A stretch of DNA of 7,670 nucleotides from JARRJY01 sp050116415 (GCA_050116415.1 JASFOS010000103.1:1-7670); one strand, 5' to 3'; counted from the stretch's first letter, positions 1-6,465 are shown. Numbers and translations are program-made. Notes: generated from the letters alone by a model not told the origin.

Positions 1-96
1 TTGTTACTAGAACGTGGCGGCCAGGAAAGCTGTCAATGTTTTTTTGTAGCAGCACGAAAAGACATTGCGAATCTGGATGGAGCAAGGCAGATAACG

Positions 97-1827
97 ATGA
101 AATTGTTCAAGTCATCATCAGAGAACCTCGATGAGCATGATGAGATTCTTTATGCGGAATTTGCCAACCTCGCTGCCACCTACAAGTCTGCTGCCAAGAA
201 AGAGCTGAACAAGGATATTTATCTCGACAAACTGGAAGAATTAAAAAAATTCCCGGTCCGTGTTCTTGAAGAAGCCGGCAAGCAATTAAAGACCCTCAAT
301 CATCACGCAATAAAACCTGCAAAACGCCTGGAACTGGCACATGCCCTGATGGCGCATACTTACCCGGTGATTGCGTTGTGGCATAAGAAATACCAGGCCC
401 AGGACAGCAGTACCCCGGAAAGTACTGAGCGTAAAAATGCCCTGGTCGCCTCGATAACATTGGTTGATCAGTTAACCATTGCTTACAAGCATGTTTTTCG
501 TGACTCCTTTGATGTTTCCCGTTCCGGCTACAAAAGCCATCGAAGAATCATACTCGAGGCAGGCTTTCGTATTCTGGAGTTGATCCATCTTGAGCAACGC
601 TTGCGCGCCTTGCGTTATCAGCGCCTGCCTAAAAGTGCCTGGCAGAATAGTAACCAGGTATTGTTTTCCATGTTATTACATCATGACCTCGATGAAAGCA
701 TGGAGTTGATGGGTAGTATCGGTTTTGAAAAAAAATCCGATGCGCTGAAACAAAACAAGTCACGTTCCAGCAGTATTCGCAAGCTTTATCTTTCAATCCA
801 GTTGTTCGGGTTGCTGGATCTGAGTACCTGGCCAATTAAGCTGTTCCATGTTCCCGATTTATATCTGGAATATATTGATGACGCGATAAGCCTGATGGAG
901 GACGATGGCCAGCCGATGGTTGCCGGCACCCTGATCAGCTGCATAAACAATGAAACACCGCCATTGTTCAAGCGTCGCAATAAAATGCCCGGTCCATGCA
1001 TCAAGTTAAACTATGCGAAACTCTATAATACGCTGGTTAAAGATCATGAAGAACTGGCGAAAATGGAGTTCATCAAGCGTTTTGACGCCAGCAAGCTCAG
1101 TAAACCGCTGCTCGATCTGGATGAGGAAGACCGGATCCCGGTACTGGAAATGATCCTGCTCAGCCTCAAGCATCGTGAACGCCAGCAAAAACGGCACGCG
1201 GTGTTCGAAGAAGAAAAGCTGCGCGTTTACTTCGGCTGTAAGGATGTGATCAGCCTGATGACAGACTTGCTCGATCCGGATATCAAGCGTGTCATGGATC
1301 AACGTGAATTTGTCGATACCCTGGCACAGCAGTCTGCCTTATTGGCCAGTGATGACAAGAAACACCTGAACAGTGGCTGGCAGATGAGGAATTTCAGTGC
1401 TGGCGGAATGTTGATTGGCACCGAGGAAACGGCTTTCAGTAGCCCGATAAAAATTGGACAGCTGGTTGCGGTGAGTCCGACGGATGACGTCAAGAAGCAA
1501 ACCATTGGTTACGTGTGCCGTATTGTGCGCCCACTGGACAACCAGATTGAAATTGCCATCATGCGTATTTCCAACTACGTGGAAGCTGCAATCATACAAA
1601 CCCAGAGTGAAGTTGAAAAAAACACCGGTCGCCCTGCGTTGTTGATGCATGACGTCGAAGGACGTTGGCAACTGGCGGTACATAACAAGTATGAGCTTGT
1701 TTCCGGCATGCCTTTAAAACTGACACGTGCCAATGGTAACAAGCTTCCGGTCCGTCTTGGCGAAATATGGTTAAAGAAACGCGACTTCGTCGTTTATGAA
1801 TTACGCTCGCCCGGTCTGACCGTATAA
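97..1827 (+). CDS. Uncharacterised 576-residue protein with a degenerate C-terminal PilZ-like domain
   Basis: I do not recognise a named family for the whole protein. Residues 1-400 are mostly charged and helical, with no signal peptide and no membrane segment, so it should be cytoplasmic. Around residues 420-510 the pattern changes to beta strands. NFSAGG (N432 onward, preceded by W-Q-M-R) resembles the PilZ [D/N]-x-S-x-x-G signature, followed by strands such as IGYVCRIVRP and IEIAIMRIS. I cannot find a clear RxxxR c-di-GMP motif before it, so binding is uncertain. A last beta-rich segment (about 520-576) ends in EIWLKKRDFVVYELRSPG. I chose ATG 97 because an AAGG lies 9 bases upstream (84-87). 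The frame stays open to base 1, but that upstream stretch gives Cys-rich, non-conserved-looking sequence. It converges on nadC with a 4-base gap. A c-di-GMP effector role is only an inference. Confidence 0.8.
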   Translation: MKLFKSSSENLDEHDEILYAEFANLAATYKSAAKKELNKDIYLDKLEELKKFPVRVLEEAGKQLKTLNHHAIKPAKRLELAHALMAHTYPVIALWHKKYQAQDSSTPESTERKNALVASITLVDQLTIAYKHVFRDSFDVSRSGYKSHRRIILEAGFRILELIHLEQRLRALRYQRLPKSAWQNSNQVLFSMLLHHDLDESMELMGSIGFEKKSDALKQNKSRSSSIRKLYLSIQLFGLLDLSTWPIKLFHVPDLYLEYIDDAISLMEDDGQPMVAGTLISCINNETPPLFKRRNKMPGPCIKLNYAKLYNTLVKDHEELAKMEFIKRFDASKLSKPLLDLDEEDRIPVLEMILLSLKHRERQQKRHAVFEEEKLRVYFGCKDVISLMTDLLDPDIKRVMDQREFVDTLAQQSALLASDDKKHLNSGWQMRNFSAGGMLIGTEETAFSSPIKIGQLVAVSPTDDVKKQTIGYVCRIVRPLDNQIEIAIMRISNYVEAAIIQTQSEVEKNTGRPALLMHDVEGRWQLAVHNKYELVSGMPLKLTRANGNKLPVRLGEIWLKKRDFVVYELRSPGLTV

Positions 1828-1831
1828 AAAA

Positions 1832-2674
1832 CTAGAACTCACTAAAGCGCATGGAAAAATCAATCGCCCTGATGTGCTTGGTCATGCTCCCCACTGAAAC
1901 ATAATCAACCCCGGTCTCAGCAATACTATGCACGGTATCGAGGTTAACATTACCGGAAGCTTCCAGCTTTGCCTTGCCGGCGTTGAGTTCAACCGCCTGT
2001 AACAACTGCGCCGGGTTCATATTGTCGAGCAATATTCGTGTCACGCCGCAATCAAGCGCCTGTTGTAGTTCTTCAAGAGTTTCAACTTCAACTTCGATAT
2101 CAAAACCCGGCGCCAGTTGCCTGGCTGCCTGTACCGCGTTAGCAATCGAACCTGCTGCGGTAATATGGTTTTCCTTGATCAGCACCATGTCATACAGACC
2201 CAGGCGATGGTTACTGCCCCCTCCACAATGCACGGCATATTTTTGCGCCAGCCGATAGCCGGGAATGGTCTTGCGGGTATCGAGAACCTGGCAGTTGGTG
2301 TCGGCAATGGCCCTGGCGAACTGCCGGGTGGTGGTTGCGGTGCCTGACAGGGTCTGTAGAAAATTAAGCGCGCTGCGCTCACCAGTAAGAATGGCGCGTG
2401 CAGGTCCCGAAAGATCACAGATGACTTCATTCTGCTGTATTTCATCACCGTCGTTTTTCTGCCAGCGCAGTTCAATGTTTGCTGATAGCTTTTCAAATAC
2501 CAGGTTGAACCAGTCCTTGCCGCATAACACCGCGGACTCGCGGCAGATCACTTCCGCCATGATCAGTTTGTTCTCAGGAATCAGCATGGCGGTGATGTCA
2601 CCGTCACCGACATCCTCTTCAAGTGCCGCGGTAACCTGGGTATCGATATAGGTTCTGGGAATGTGTATCAACAT
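1832..2674 (-). CDS. nadC: Nicotinate-nucleotide pyrophosphorylase (quinolinate phosphoribosyltransferase, decarboxylating)
   Basis: This cytoplasmic enzyme of de novo NAD synthesis converts quinolinate and PRPP to nicotinate mononucleotide, CO2 and pyrophosphate. The 280-residue length is typical of the family. Visible family blocks are GDGDIT (23-28), TGERSALNFLQTLSG (97-111), the substrate-binding DTRKT (132-136), CGGG-x-NHR (150-157), LIKENHI (165-171), EVEVE (194-198), LLDN (215-218), EASGN (238-242) and VSVGSMTKH (259-267). No key residue appears to be missing. ATG at 2674 keeps the N-terminus aligned with E. coli NadC apart from that protein's longer leader, although the Shine-Dalgarno sequence before it is poor. 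The symporter gene ends 20 bases upstream on the same strand, so the two are probably one transcript and nadC may rely on coupled translation. In E. coli nadC sits divergently beside ampD; here ampD is almost 4 kb away. Confidence 0.97.
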   Translation of the reverse strand: MLIHIPRTYIDTQVTAALEEDVGDGDITAMLIPENKLIMAEVICRESAVLCGKDWFNLVFEKLSANIELRWQKNDGDEIQQNEVICDLSGPARAILTGERSALNFLQTLSGTATTTRQFARAIADTNCQVLDTRKTIPGYRLAQKYAVHCGGGSNHRLGLYDMVLIKENHITAAGSIANAVQAARQLAPGFDIEVEVETLEELQQALDCGVTRILLDNMNPAQLLQAVELNAGKAKLEASGNVNLDTVHSIAETGVDYVSVGSMTKHIRAIDFSMRFSEF

Positions 2675-2694
2675 AAAGTCGCTATTAATCGTTA

Positions 2695-4053
2695 TTACTG
2701 TTGCTTGAAGTAATCATCGGAAAGGCTTTTCACCAGGCCTGCCAGCAATATCAGGCTGATCAGGTTGGGCGCGGCCATCAGGATATTAGCGATGTCGGCA
2801 AAATTCCACACCAGTTGTAACGGCACGTAGGCGCCCACCACCACCAGTACCGTGTAGATCACCCGGTAGGGCAGGATGGCACGGGCACCGAATAAAAACT
2901 CCGCGCTACGATCACCGTAATAGGACCAGGCGATGATGGTGGAGTAGGCAAAGAACACCAGGCCAAAGCCAACCACCCAGCTGCCAACCGGCCCCAGCGC
3001 CTGCTCGAATGAATAGGCTGACAATGCGGCACCACTGAGGTTTTCAGGGCGGGCCTCGCCCCAGGCGCCCATGATCACGATCACCAGCGCGGTCATGGTG
3101 CAGATAATAATGGTATCGATGAAAGGCCCCATCATCGCCACCAGGCCTTCCCGTACCGGTTCTTTAGTACGTGCCGCGGCATGAGCCATGGGTGCCGAGC
3201 CCAGTCCCGCCTCGTTGGAAAACACGCCACGTGCCACGCCATATTGAATGGCAGCACCGATGGCGCCGCCCCCCGCGGCATAGGGGTTCAACGCCAGGTT
3301 GAAAATGGTCAGGAAGGCATCGGGAATTTTTTCGATATTGATCAACAGGATCAGTAGCGCCGCGCCGCAGTAAAAAATCGCCATGAACGGCACGATGCGG
3401 GAGGTGACCTTGGCAATGCGCTTGATGCCGCCAATAATCACCAGGCCCACCATGATAGCGATCACCACGCCGATGAATAACTTGTAATCCGTGGCATGCG
3501 GGAAAATATAGGTCAGGCCATCGGTGACCGAGTTGGCCTGCACCATGTTACCAATACCGAACGAAGCCACCAGGGTAAAAAAGGCAAACAGCGCTCCCAG
3601 CTTTGGCATATTCAAGCCATGTAACAGGGTATACATGGGGCCGCCGGATACTGAGCCGTCCGGGTGGAAATGTCGAAATTTCAGTGCCAGGGTGCAGGAC
3701 GCGTACTTGGTCGCCATGCCCACCAGCGCGGTGATCCACATCCAGAACACCGCACCTGGCCCGCCAAGTGCGATGGCGGTAGCCACCCCGGCAATGTTCC
3801 CGGTTCCCACGGTCGCGGACAGGGCAGTGGACAGGGCCTGGAAATGGCTTACCTCACCCGGGTCATCCTTCTTATCGTACTTGCCAGAGATTAACTCGAT
3901 GGAATGGCGAAAGCCGCGAAACTGTACGAAGCGCAGTCGCAGGGTGAGGTAAAGGCCGGTTCCAACCAGAATGGCAACGGCCAGTTTACTGCCCCAGAGC
4001 TGCCCGGCCAGGTTGCCGGTCCATTCCGTGAGTTGGCTTATCAGGTTATCCAT
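2695..4053 (-). CDS. AGCS-family sodium:alanine/glycine symporter (AlsT/YaaJ/DagA type)
   Basis: This is an inner-membrane secondary transporter of the alanine or glycine:cation symporter family, which brings in small neutral amino acids with Na+. The 452 residues contain about ten hydrophobic helices. Family blocks are clear: STALSATVGTGNIAGVATAI (75-94), the GGPG turn (97-100), SVSGGPMYT (134-142), the long GGGAIGAAIQYGVARGVFSN block (261-280) continuing into EAGLGSAPMAHAAART, and FFAYSTIIAWSYYGDR (367-382). I take the start at 4053 rather than an in-frame ATG 13 codons upstream. A GGGG Shine-Dalgarno (4061-4064) lies 7 bases before it, and the extension is a basic peptide without family similarity. 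The reading frame ends in tandem stops (TAATAA), then nadC follows after 20 bases. Exact substrate (alanine, glycine, D-alanine) cannot be fixed from sequence. Confidence 0.95.
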   Translation of the reverse strand: MDNLISQLTEWTGNLAGQLWGSKLAVAILVGTGLYLTLRLRFVQFRGFRHSIELISGKYDKKDDPGEVSHFQALSTALSATVGTGNIAGVATAIALGGPGAVFWMWITALVGMATKYASCTLALKFRHFHPDGSVSGGPMYTLLHGLNMPKLGALFAFFTLVASFGIGNMVQANSVTDGLTYIFPHATDYKLFIGVVIAIMVGLVIIGGIKRIAKVTSRIVPFMAIFYCGAALLILLINIEKIPDAFLTIFNLALNPYAAGGGAIGAAIQYGVARGVFSNEAGLGSAPMAHAAARTKEPVREGLVAMMGPFIDTIIICTMTALVIVIMGAWGEARPENLSGAALSAYSFEQALGPVGSWVVGFGLVFFAYSTIIAWSYYGDRSAEFLFGARAILPYRVIYTVLVVVGAYVPLQLVWNFADIANILMAAPNLISLILLAGLVKSLSDDYFKQQ

Positions 4054-4060
4054 GGTCGTG

Positions 4061-4064
4061 CCCC
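4061..4064 (-). promoter_or_regulatory. Shine-Dalgarno that decides the symporter start
   Basis: On the minus strand an A-run followed by GGGG precedes the ATG at 4053 by 7 bases. This favours the internal start over the in-frame ATG at 4092. Confidence 0.5.
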
Positions 4065-4087
4065 TTTTTTTGATTCTTGTTTTACGC

Positions 4088-4105
4088 GTCACGTACAGAT
4101 GTGAC
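4088..4105. repeat. Small inverted repeat GTCAC-N8-GTGAC, possible operator
   Basis: GTCAC (4088-4092) and GTGAC (4101-4105) are exact reverse complements separated by 8 bases, in the divergent intergenic region just upstream of the cassette -35 candidate and in the probable 5' leader of the symporter transcript. It could be a binding site for a dimeric regulator, but five-base arms also occur by chance. It does not match the CRP consensus orientation. Confidence 0.25.
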
Positions 4106-4110
4106 TGATA

Positions 4111-4139
4111 TTAACAGACACTCATATATAGTGTAATGT
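4111..4139 (+). promoter_or_regulatory. Candidate promoter for the DUF1538-PII-CBS cassette
   Basis: TTAACA (4111-4116) resembles a -35 box, and TAATGT (4134-4139) sits 17 bases downstream as a weak -10. A better -10 by sequence, TATAGT (4127-4132), has no good -35 at the right distance. Either choice leaves a leader of about 25-40 bases before the GTG at 4172. This region physically overlaps the divergent candidate promoter, so transcription in the two directions may compete. Confidence 0.3.
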
Positions 4140-4150
4140 GCTTGTATCAA
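4123..4150 (-). promoter_or_regulatory. Candidate sigma-70 promoter for the symporter-nadC transcript
   Basis: Read on the minus strand, TTGATA (4145-4150) and TATATG (4123-4128) are separated by 16 bases, a fair match to -35 and -10 boxes. It lies in the only intergenic space upstream of the symporter. The AT-rich core TATATA overlaps the candidate promoter of the opposite strand. This is an assignment by eye. Confidence 0.35.
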
Positions 4151-4171
4151 AAACAATGAGAAAACCTTTTC

Positions 4172-4906
4172 GTGACTCGCCTGGCCAAACGCATATTCAG
4201 TATCCTCGCCGACAGTTTCCGCGATTTATTACCCATCATTTTGGTGATTGCTTTTTTTCAGGCGGTGGTTCTGCAACAACCCTTGCCCAACATGAGTAAC
4301 GTGCTGGTCGGCACCGTGCTGGTGGTACTGGGCCTGAGCCTGTTCGTCGAAGGTTTGAAAATCGGCCTGTTCCCCATTGGTGAAACACTGGCCTATGATT
4401 TTGCCCGCAAAGGTAGCCTGTTCTGGTTGCTGGTTTTTGCCTTTAGCCTGGGGTTCGGCACCACCATCGCCGAGCCGGCACTGATCGCGGTAGCGGACAA
4501 GGCCGCGGAAGTGGCGGCACTGGGGGGCGCAATAGAAAACCTACCCTCGGCCAGGGCGTCCTACGCCGCCGGGTTACGCTATACGGTGGCTATCTCGGTA
4601 GGGATTGCGATTTTGATCGGCGTATTACGCATCCTGCGTGGCTGGCCAATCCAGTACCTGATTATCAGCGGTTATATCGGCGTGGTGATCATGACCGGTT
4701 TTGCGCCCAAGGAGATTATTGGTATTGCCTATGATTCGGGTGGCGTGACCACTTCGACGATTACCGTGCCACTGGTAACGGCACTGGGTGTCGGGTTGGC
4801 TTCCAGTATCAAGGGGCGTAACCCGATGGTCGATGGCTTCGGCTTAATTGCCTTTGCTTCATTAACGCCGATGATATTCGTGATGGGTTACGGGATGGTG
4901 ATTTGA
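4172..4906 (+). CDS. DUF1538 family membrane protein, first paralogue (putative transporter subunit)
   Basis: This 244-residue integral membrane protein has about six or seven hydrophobic segments. I recognise the DUF1538 family from GFGTTIAEPAL (94-104) and AYDSGGVTTSTITVPLVTAL (186-205), followed by DGFGLIAFASLTPM. E101 and D188, acidic residues inside otherwise hydrophobic, Gly/Thr-rich stretches, are candidates for cation or substrate binding (inference). The GTG start at 4172 is supported by alignment with the downstream paralogue: DLLPIILVIAFFQ begins at residue 18, DVLPIAGIIFGFQ at residue 17 there. An in-frame stop at 4157 excludes a longer N-terminus. The Shine-Dalgarno is weak (GAG at 4158-4160). 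The stop codon shares its last base with the ATG of the next gene, so translation is coupled. The biochemical function of this family is not known to me; transport is inferred. Confidence 0.92.
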   Translation: MTRLAKRIFSILADSFRDLLPIILVIAFFQAVVLQQPLPNMSNVLVGTVLVVLGLSLFVEGLKIGLFPIGETLAYDFARKGSLFWLLVFAFSLGFGTTIAEPALIAVADKAAEVAALGGAIENLPSARASYAAGLRYTVAISVGIAILIGVLRILRGWPIQYLIISGYIGVVIMTGFAPKEIIGIAYDSGGVTTSTITVPLVTALGVGLASSIKGRNPMVDGFGLIAFASLTPMIFVMGYGMVI

Positions 4907-5688
4907 TGGAATTACTACGTCATCTCGTTACGGTGTTCATCAGTACCATCGGTGATGTATTGCCGATTGCCGGTATCATTTTTGGTTTTCAGTTCCTGGT
5001 GATACGTAAAGCGGTCCCCCATTTGAAAAACGTCATCTTTGGTTTCGTGCTGGTACTGCTTGGCCTGGCATTTTTCCTGGTTGGGCTGGAAGAAGCCCTG
5101 TTTCCATTGGGCGAGGTCATGGCCCGGCAGTTAACCGACCCCGCGTTTATTTTTCCAGACCTTAACAAGACGCTGGAACAGGTCAGCTGGCAGGATTATT
5201 ACTGGGTTTACCTGTTTGCCGCGGCGATCGGTTTTTCCACCACCATCGCCGAACCTTCATTACTGGCCGTCGCCATCAAGGCGCAACAGGTATCGGCCGG
5301 TACCATCAACCCCTGGGGACTACGCACCGCAGTGGCCATCGGCGTCGGTATAGGTATTGCGCTGGGGACCTATCGTATTGTCAGCGGTACGCCCTTACAT
5401 TATTACATTATCGCGGGTTATATCTTTGTCATCATCCAGACGTTTTATGCGCCGCGTTTGATTATTGCGCTGGCCTATGACTCTGGCGGTGTAACCACCT
5501 CGACGGTCACGGTACCGCTGGTTACTGCTCTGGGGCTGGGGCTGGCCAATACGGTGCCGGGGCGCAGTGCGTTACTGGATGGGTTTGGCTTGATTGCCTT
5601 TGCCAGCCTGTTCCCGATGATTACCGTGATGGCTTATGCGCAACTCACCCACTGGTGGGTTAGACGAAACTCAGGCAACGAAACATAA
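4906..5688 (+). CDS. DUF1538 family membrane protein, second paralogue (putative transporter subunit)
   Basis: This is a 260-residue membrane protein clearly paralogous to the preceding gene product. It repeats GFSTTIAEPSLLAVA (109-123) and AYDSGGVTTSTVTVPLVTAL (190-209), then DGFGLIAFASLFPMITVMAY (225-244). It differs by an extra segment of about 17 residues at 77-96 (TDPAFIFPDLNKTLEQ and neighbours) before the motif-bearing helix, and by a hydrophilic C-terminal tail (WWVRRNSGNET). It lacks the Ala/Gly-rich insertion seen after the first motif in the upstream paralogue. E116 and D192 correspond to E101 and D188 there. ATG 4906 forms a TGATG overlap with the upstream stop, and a GGGATGG stretch (4893-4897) may serve as ribosome site. 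I infer that the two proteins form a heterodimer or one split transporter. Confidence 0.92.
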   Translation: MELLRHLVTVFISTIGDVLPIAGIIFGFQFLVIRKAVPHLKNVIFGFVLVLLGLAFFLVGLEEALFPLGEVMARQLTDPAFIFPDLNKTLEQVSWQDYYWVYLFAAAIGFSTTIAEPSLLAVAIKAQQVSAGTINPWGLRTAVAIGVGIGIALGTYRIVSGTPLHYYIIAGYIFVIIQTFYAPRLIIALAYDSGGVTTSTVTVPLVTALGLGLANTVPGRSALLDGFGLIAFASLFPMITVMAYAQLTHWWVRRNSGNET

Positions 5689-5691
5689 AAC

Positions 5692-5700
5692 AGGAGGTGA
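5692..5700 (+). promoter_or_regulatory. Unusually strong Shine-Dalgarno before the PII-like gene
   Basis: AGGAGGTGA is a nine-base exact complement to the 3' end of 16S rRNA, with 3 bases between it and the ATG at 5704 (6 after the GGAGG core). No other gene in the window has a comparable site. It suggests that the soluble regulator is made in excess over the membrane subunits. Confidence 0.75.
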
Positions 5701-5703
5701 CGA

Positions 5704-6054
5704 ATGCACTTCAAGTTAATCATAGCGCTAGTTGAAGACAGTAAAACCGATGACGTGATGGAGGCGGCACGCAGTGAAGGGGCCACCGGAATGACAGTCA
5801 TCAACCAGGCTCGTGGCGAAGGCATCAAGAAAAGCAAAACCTTTTTCGGACTAACGCTGGAAACCCAGCGTGACATGTTGTTGATGCTGGTTGAAGAGCA
5901 CTTGTCGCGAAAAATTCTGGAAAAGATTGCCGATGTCGGGGAGTTTGATAAAAAGCCCGGTACCGGGATAGCTTTTCAGATTAACGTAGAAGACGCGGTG
6001 GGGGTTGCCCACCAGGTTGAACTACTGAGTGGAGTGGTTGAGGAGGAACTATGA
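5704..6054 (+). CDS. PII-like signalling protein (GlnB/GlnK superfamily, non-canonical)
   Basis: This 116-residue soluble protein has the PII ferredoxin-like fold signature: strand KLIIALVEDSKTDDV (4-18), helix, then GATGMTVINQARGEG (26-40), which parallels GVTGMTVTEVKGFG of GlnB. The T-loop region (about 41-55, IKKSKTFFGLTLETQ) is shorter and has no tyrosine equivalent to the uridylylated Y51. The B-loop KPGTGIAFQINV (84-95) replaces GDGKIFVFDV. The positions of GlnB K90, R101 and R103 appear by eye to be Ile, Gly and Ala, so ordinary ATP/2-oxoglutarate binding is doubtful. Classical PII proteins form trimers that dock on partners such as AmtB. Sitting 15 bases behind two membrane-protein genes, this one most likely regulates them. 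Its stop overlaps the next start (ATGA). Confidence 0.9.
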   Translation: MHFKLIIALVEDSKTDDVMEAARSEGATGMTVINQARGEGIKKSKTFFGLTLETQRDMLLMLVEEHLSRKILEKIADVGEFDKKPGTGIAFQINVEDAVGVAHQVELLSGVVEEEL

Positions 6055-6452
6055 CAACGAGAAAAATTATTCGCGTCAAAGACGTCATGAAAACAGATGT
6101 CGATATTATTGATGGCATGATGACAGTCAGCGAGGCACTGGCAACCATGAAGCATACGGAAACCAAGAGCCTGATTATCGACAAGCGACACGATGATGAT
6201 GAATATGGCGTGGTACTGATGTCCGATATTGCCAAGCAGGTACTGGCGCAGGATCGTTCTCCGGACCGGGTCAATGTCTACGAGGTGATGAGCAAGCCGG
6301 TGATCTCGGTCGATCCGGAGATGGATATTCGGTATTGTGCCCGCATGTTTGAGAAATTCGGCCTGTCACGCGCCCCGGTGCTGGAAAACAGGAAAATTGT
6401 CGGTATCATCAGTTTTACCGATATGGTATTTAAAGGACTCAGTAGTCACTAG
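6051..6452 (+). CDS. Two-CBS-domain protein (putative adenine-nucleotide sensor)
   Basis: These 133 residues are almost entirely one CBS pair (Bateman module) without a fused effector. CBS1 runs from about V9 to Q67 (VKDVMKTDVDIIDGMMTVSEAL onward in shortened form) and CBS2 from about V74 to F127, starting VNVYEVMSKPVISVDPE and ending VGIISFTDMVF. CBS2 keeps the S/T-x-x-D ribose-binding pattern (S121-x-x-D124). In CBS1 the corresponding stretch is VLMSD, with Leu three before D59, and has an acidic HDDDE run (48-51). CBS pairs commonly bind AMP, ADP, ATP or S-adenosylmethionine and gate transporters or enzymes. The ATGA overlap with the PII-like gene and AGGAGG at 6041-6046 place it firmly in the same operon. 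Direct partners are inferred to be the two DUF1538 proteins, the PII-like protein, or both. Confidence 0.92.
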   Translation: MTTRKIIRVKDVMKTDVDIIDGMMTVSEALATMKHTETKSLIIDKRHDDDEYGVVLMSDIAKQVLAQDRSPDRVNVYEVMSKPVISVDPEMDIRYCARMFEKFGLSRAPVLENRKIVGIISFTDMVFKGLSSH

Positions 6453-6461
6453 GCTCAATAC

Positions 6462-6465
6462 AGGT
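6462..6465 (+). promoter_or_regulatory. Shine-Dalgarno that decides the ampD start
   Basis: AGGT lies 6 bases before ATG 6472. The choice matters because the frame is open back to 6337 inside the CBS gene; starting at 6472 puts the zinc histidine at residue 34, exactly as in E. coli AmpD. Confidence 0.5.

Noticed and set aside
1..96. TTG at base 1 as the true start of the first gene
   Set aside because: The 32 added residues look non-coding, and ATG 97 has an AAGG at suitable distance. Sequence upstream of the window would settle whether the frame continues.
1006..1683. Two minus-strand open frames (98 and 114 codons) inside the PilZ-like gene
   Set aside because: Both are antisense to a long frame that reads as protein throughout, and neither resembles a known family.
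1812..1822. CGGT-CTG-ACCG hairpin near the end of the PilZ-like gene as a terminator
   Set aside because: The stem is only four pairs, it lies before the stop codon, and the adjacent A-run gives no T-run on the 3' side of either strand's hairpin.
2265..2651. 128-codon + strand open frame opposite nadC
   Set aside because: It is antisense to conserved NadC motifs, with low-complexity Ser-rich translation and no convincing ribosome site.
3524..3952. 142-codon + strand open frame opposite the symporter
   Set aside because: It lies wholly antisense to well-conserved AGCS blocks and its translation has no recognisable domain; GC-rich membrane-protein genes often give such shadows.
4054..4092. 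13-residue basic N-terminal extension of the symporter
   Set aside because: The internal ATG at 4053 has a good Shine-Dalgarno and a normal AGCS N-terminus.
4156..4299. ATG with a 47-codon frame overlapping the start of the first DUF1538 gene, possible leader peptide
   Set aside because: The frame has no good ribosome site of its own and most of it lies within the conserved DUF1538 N-terminus. The GTG at 4172 aligns the two paralogues, so this ATG is probably chance.
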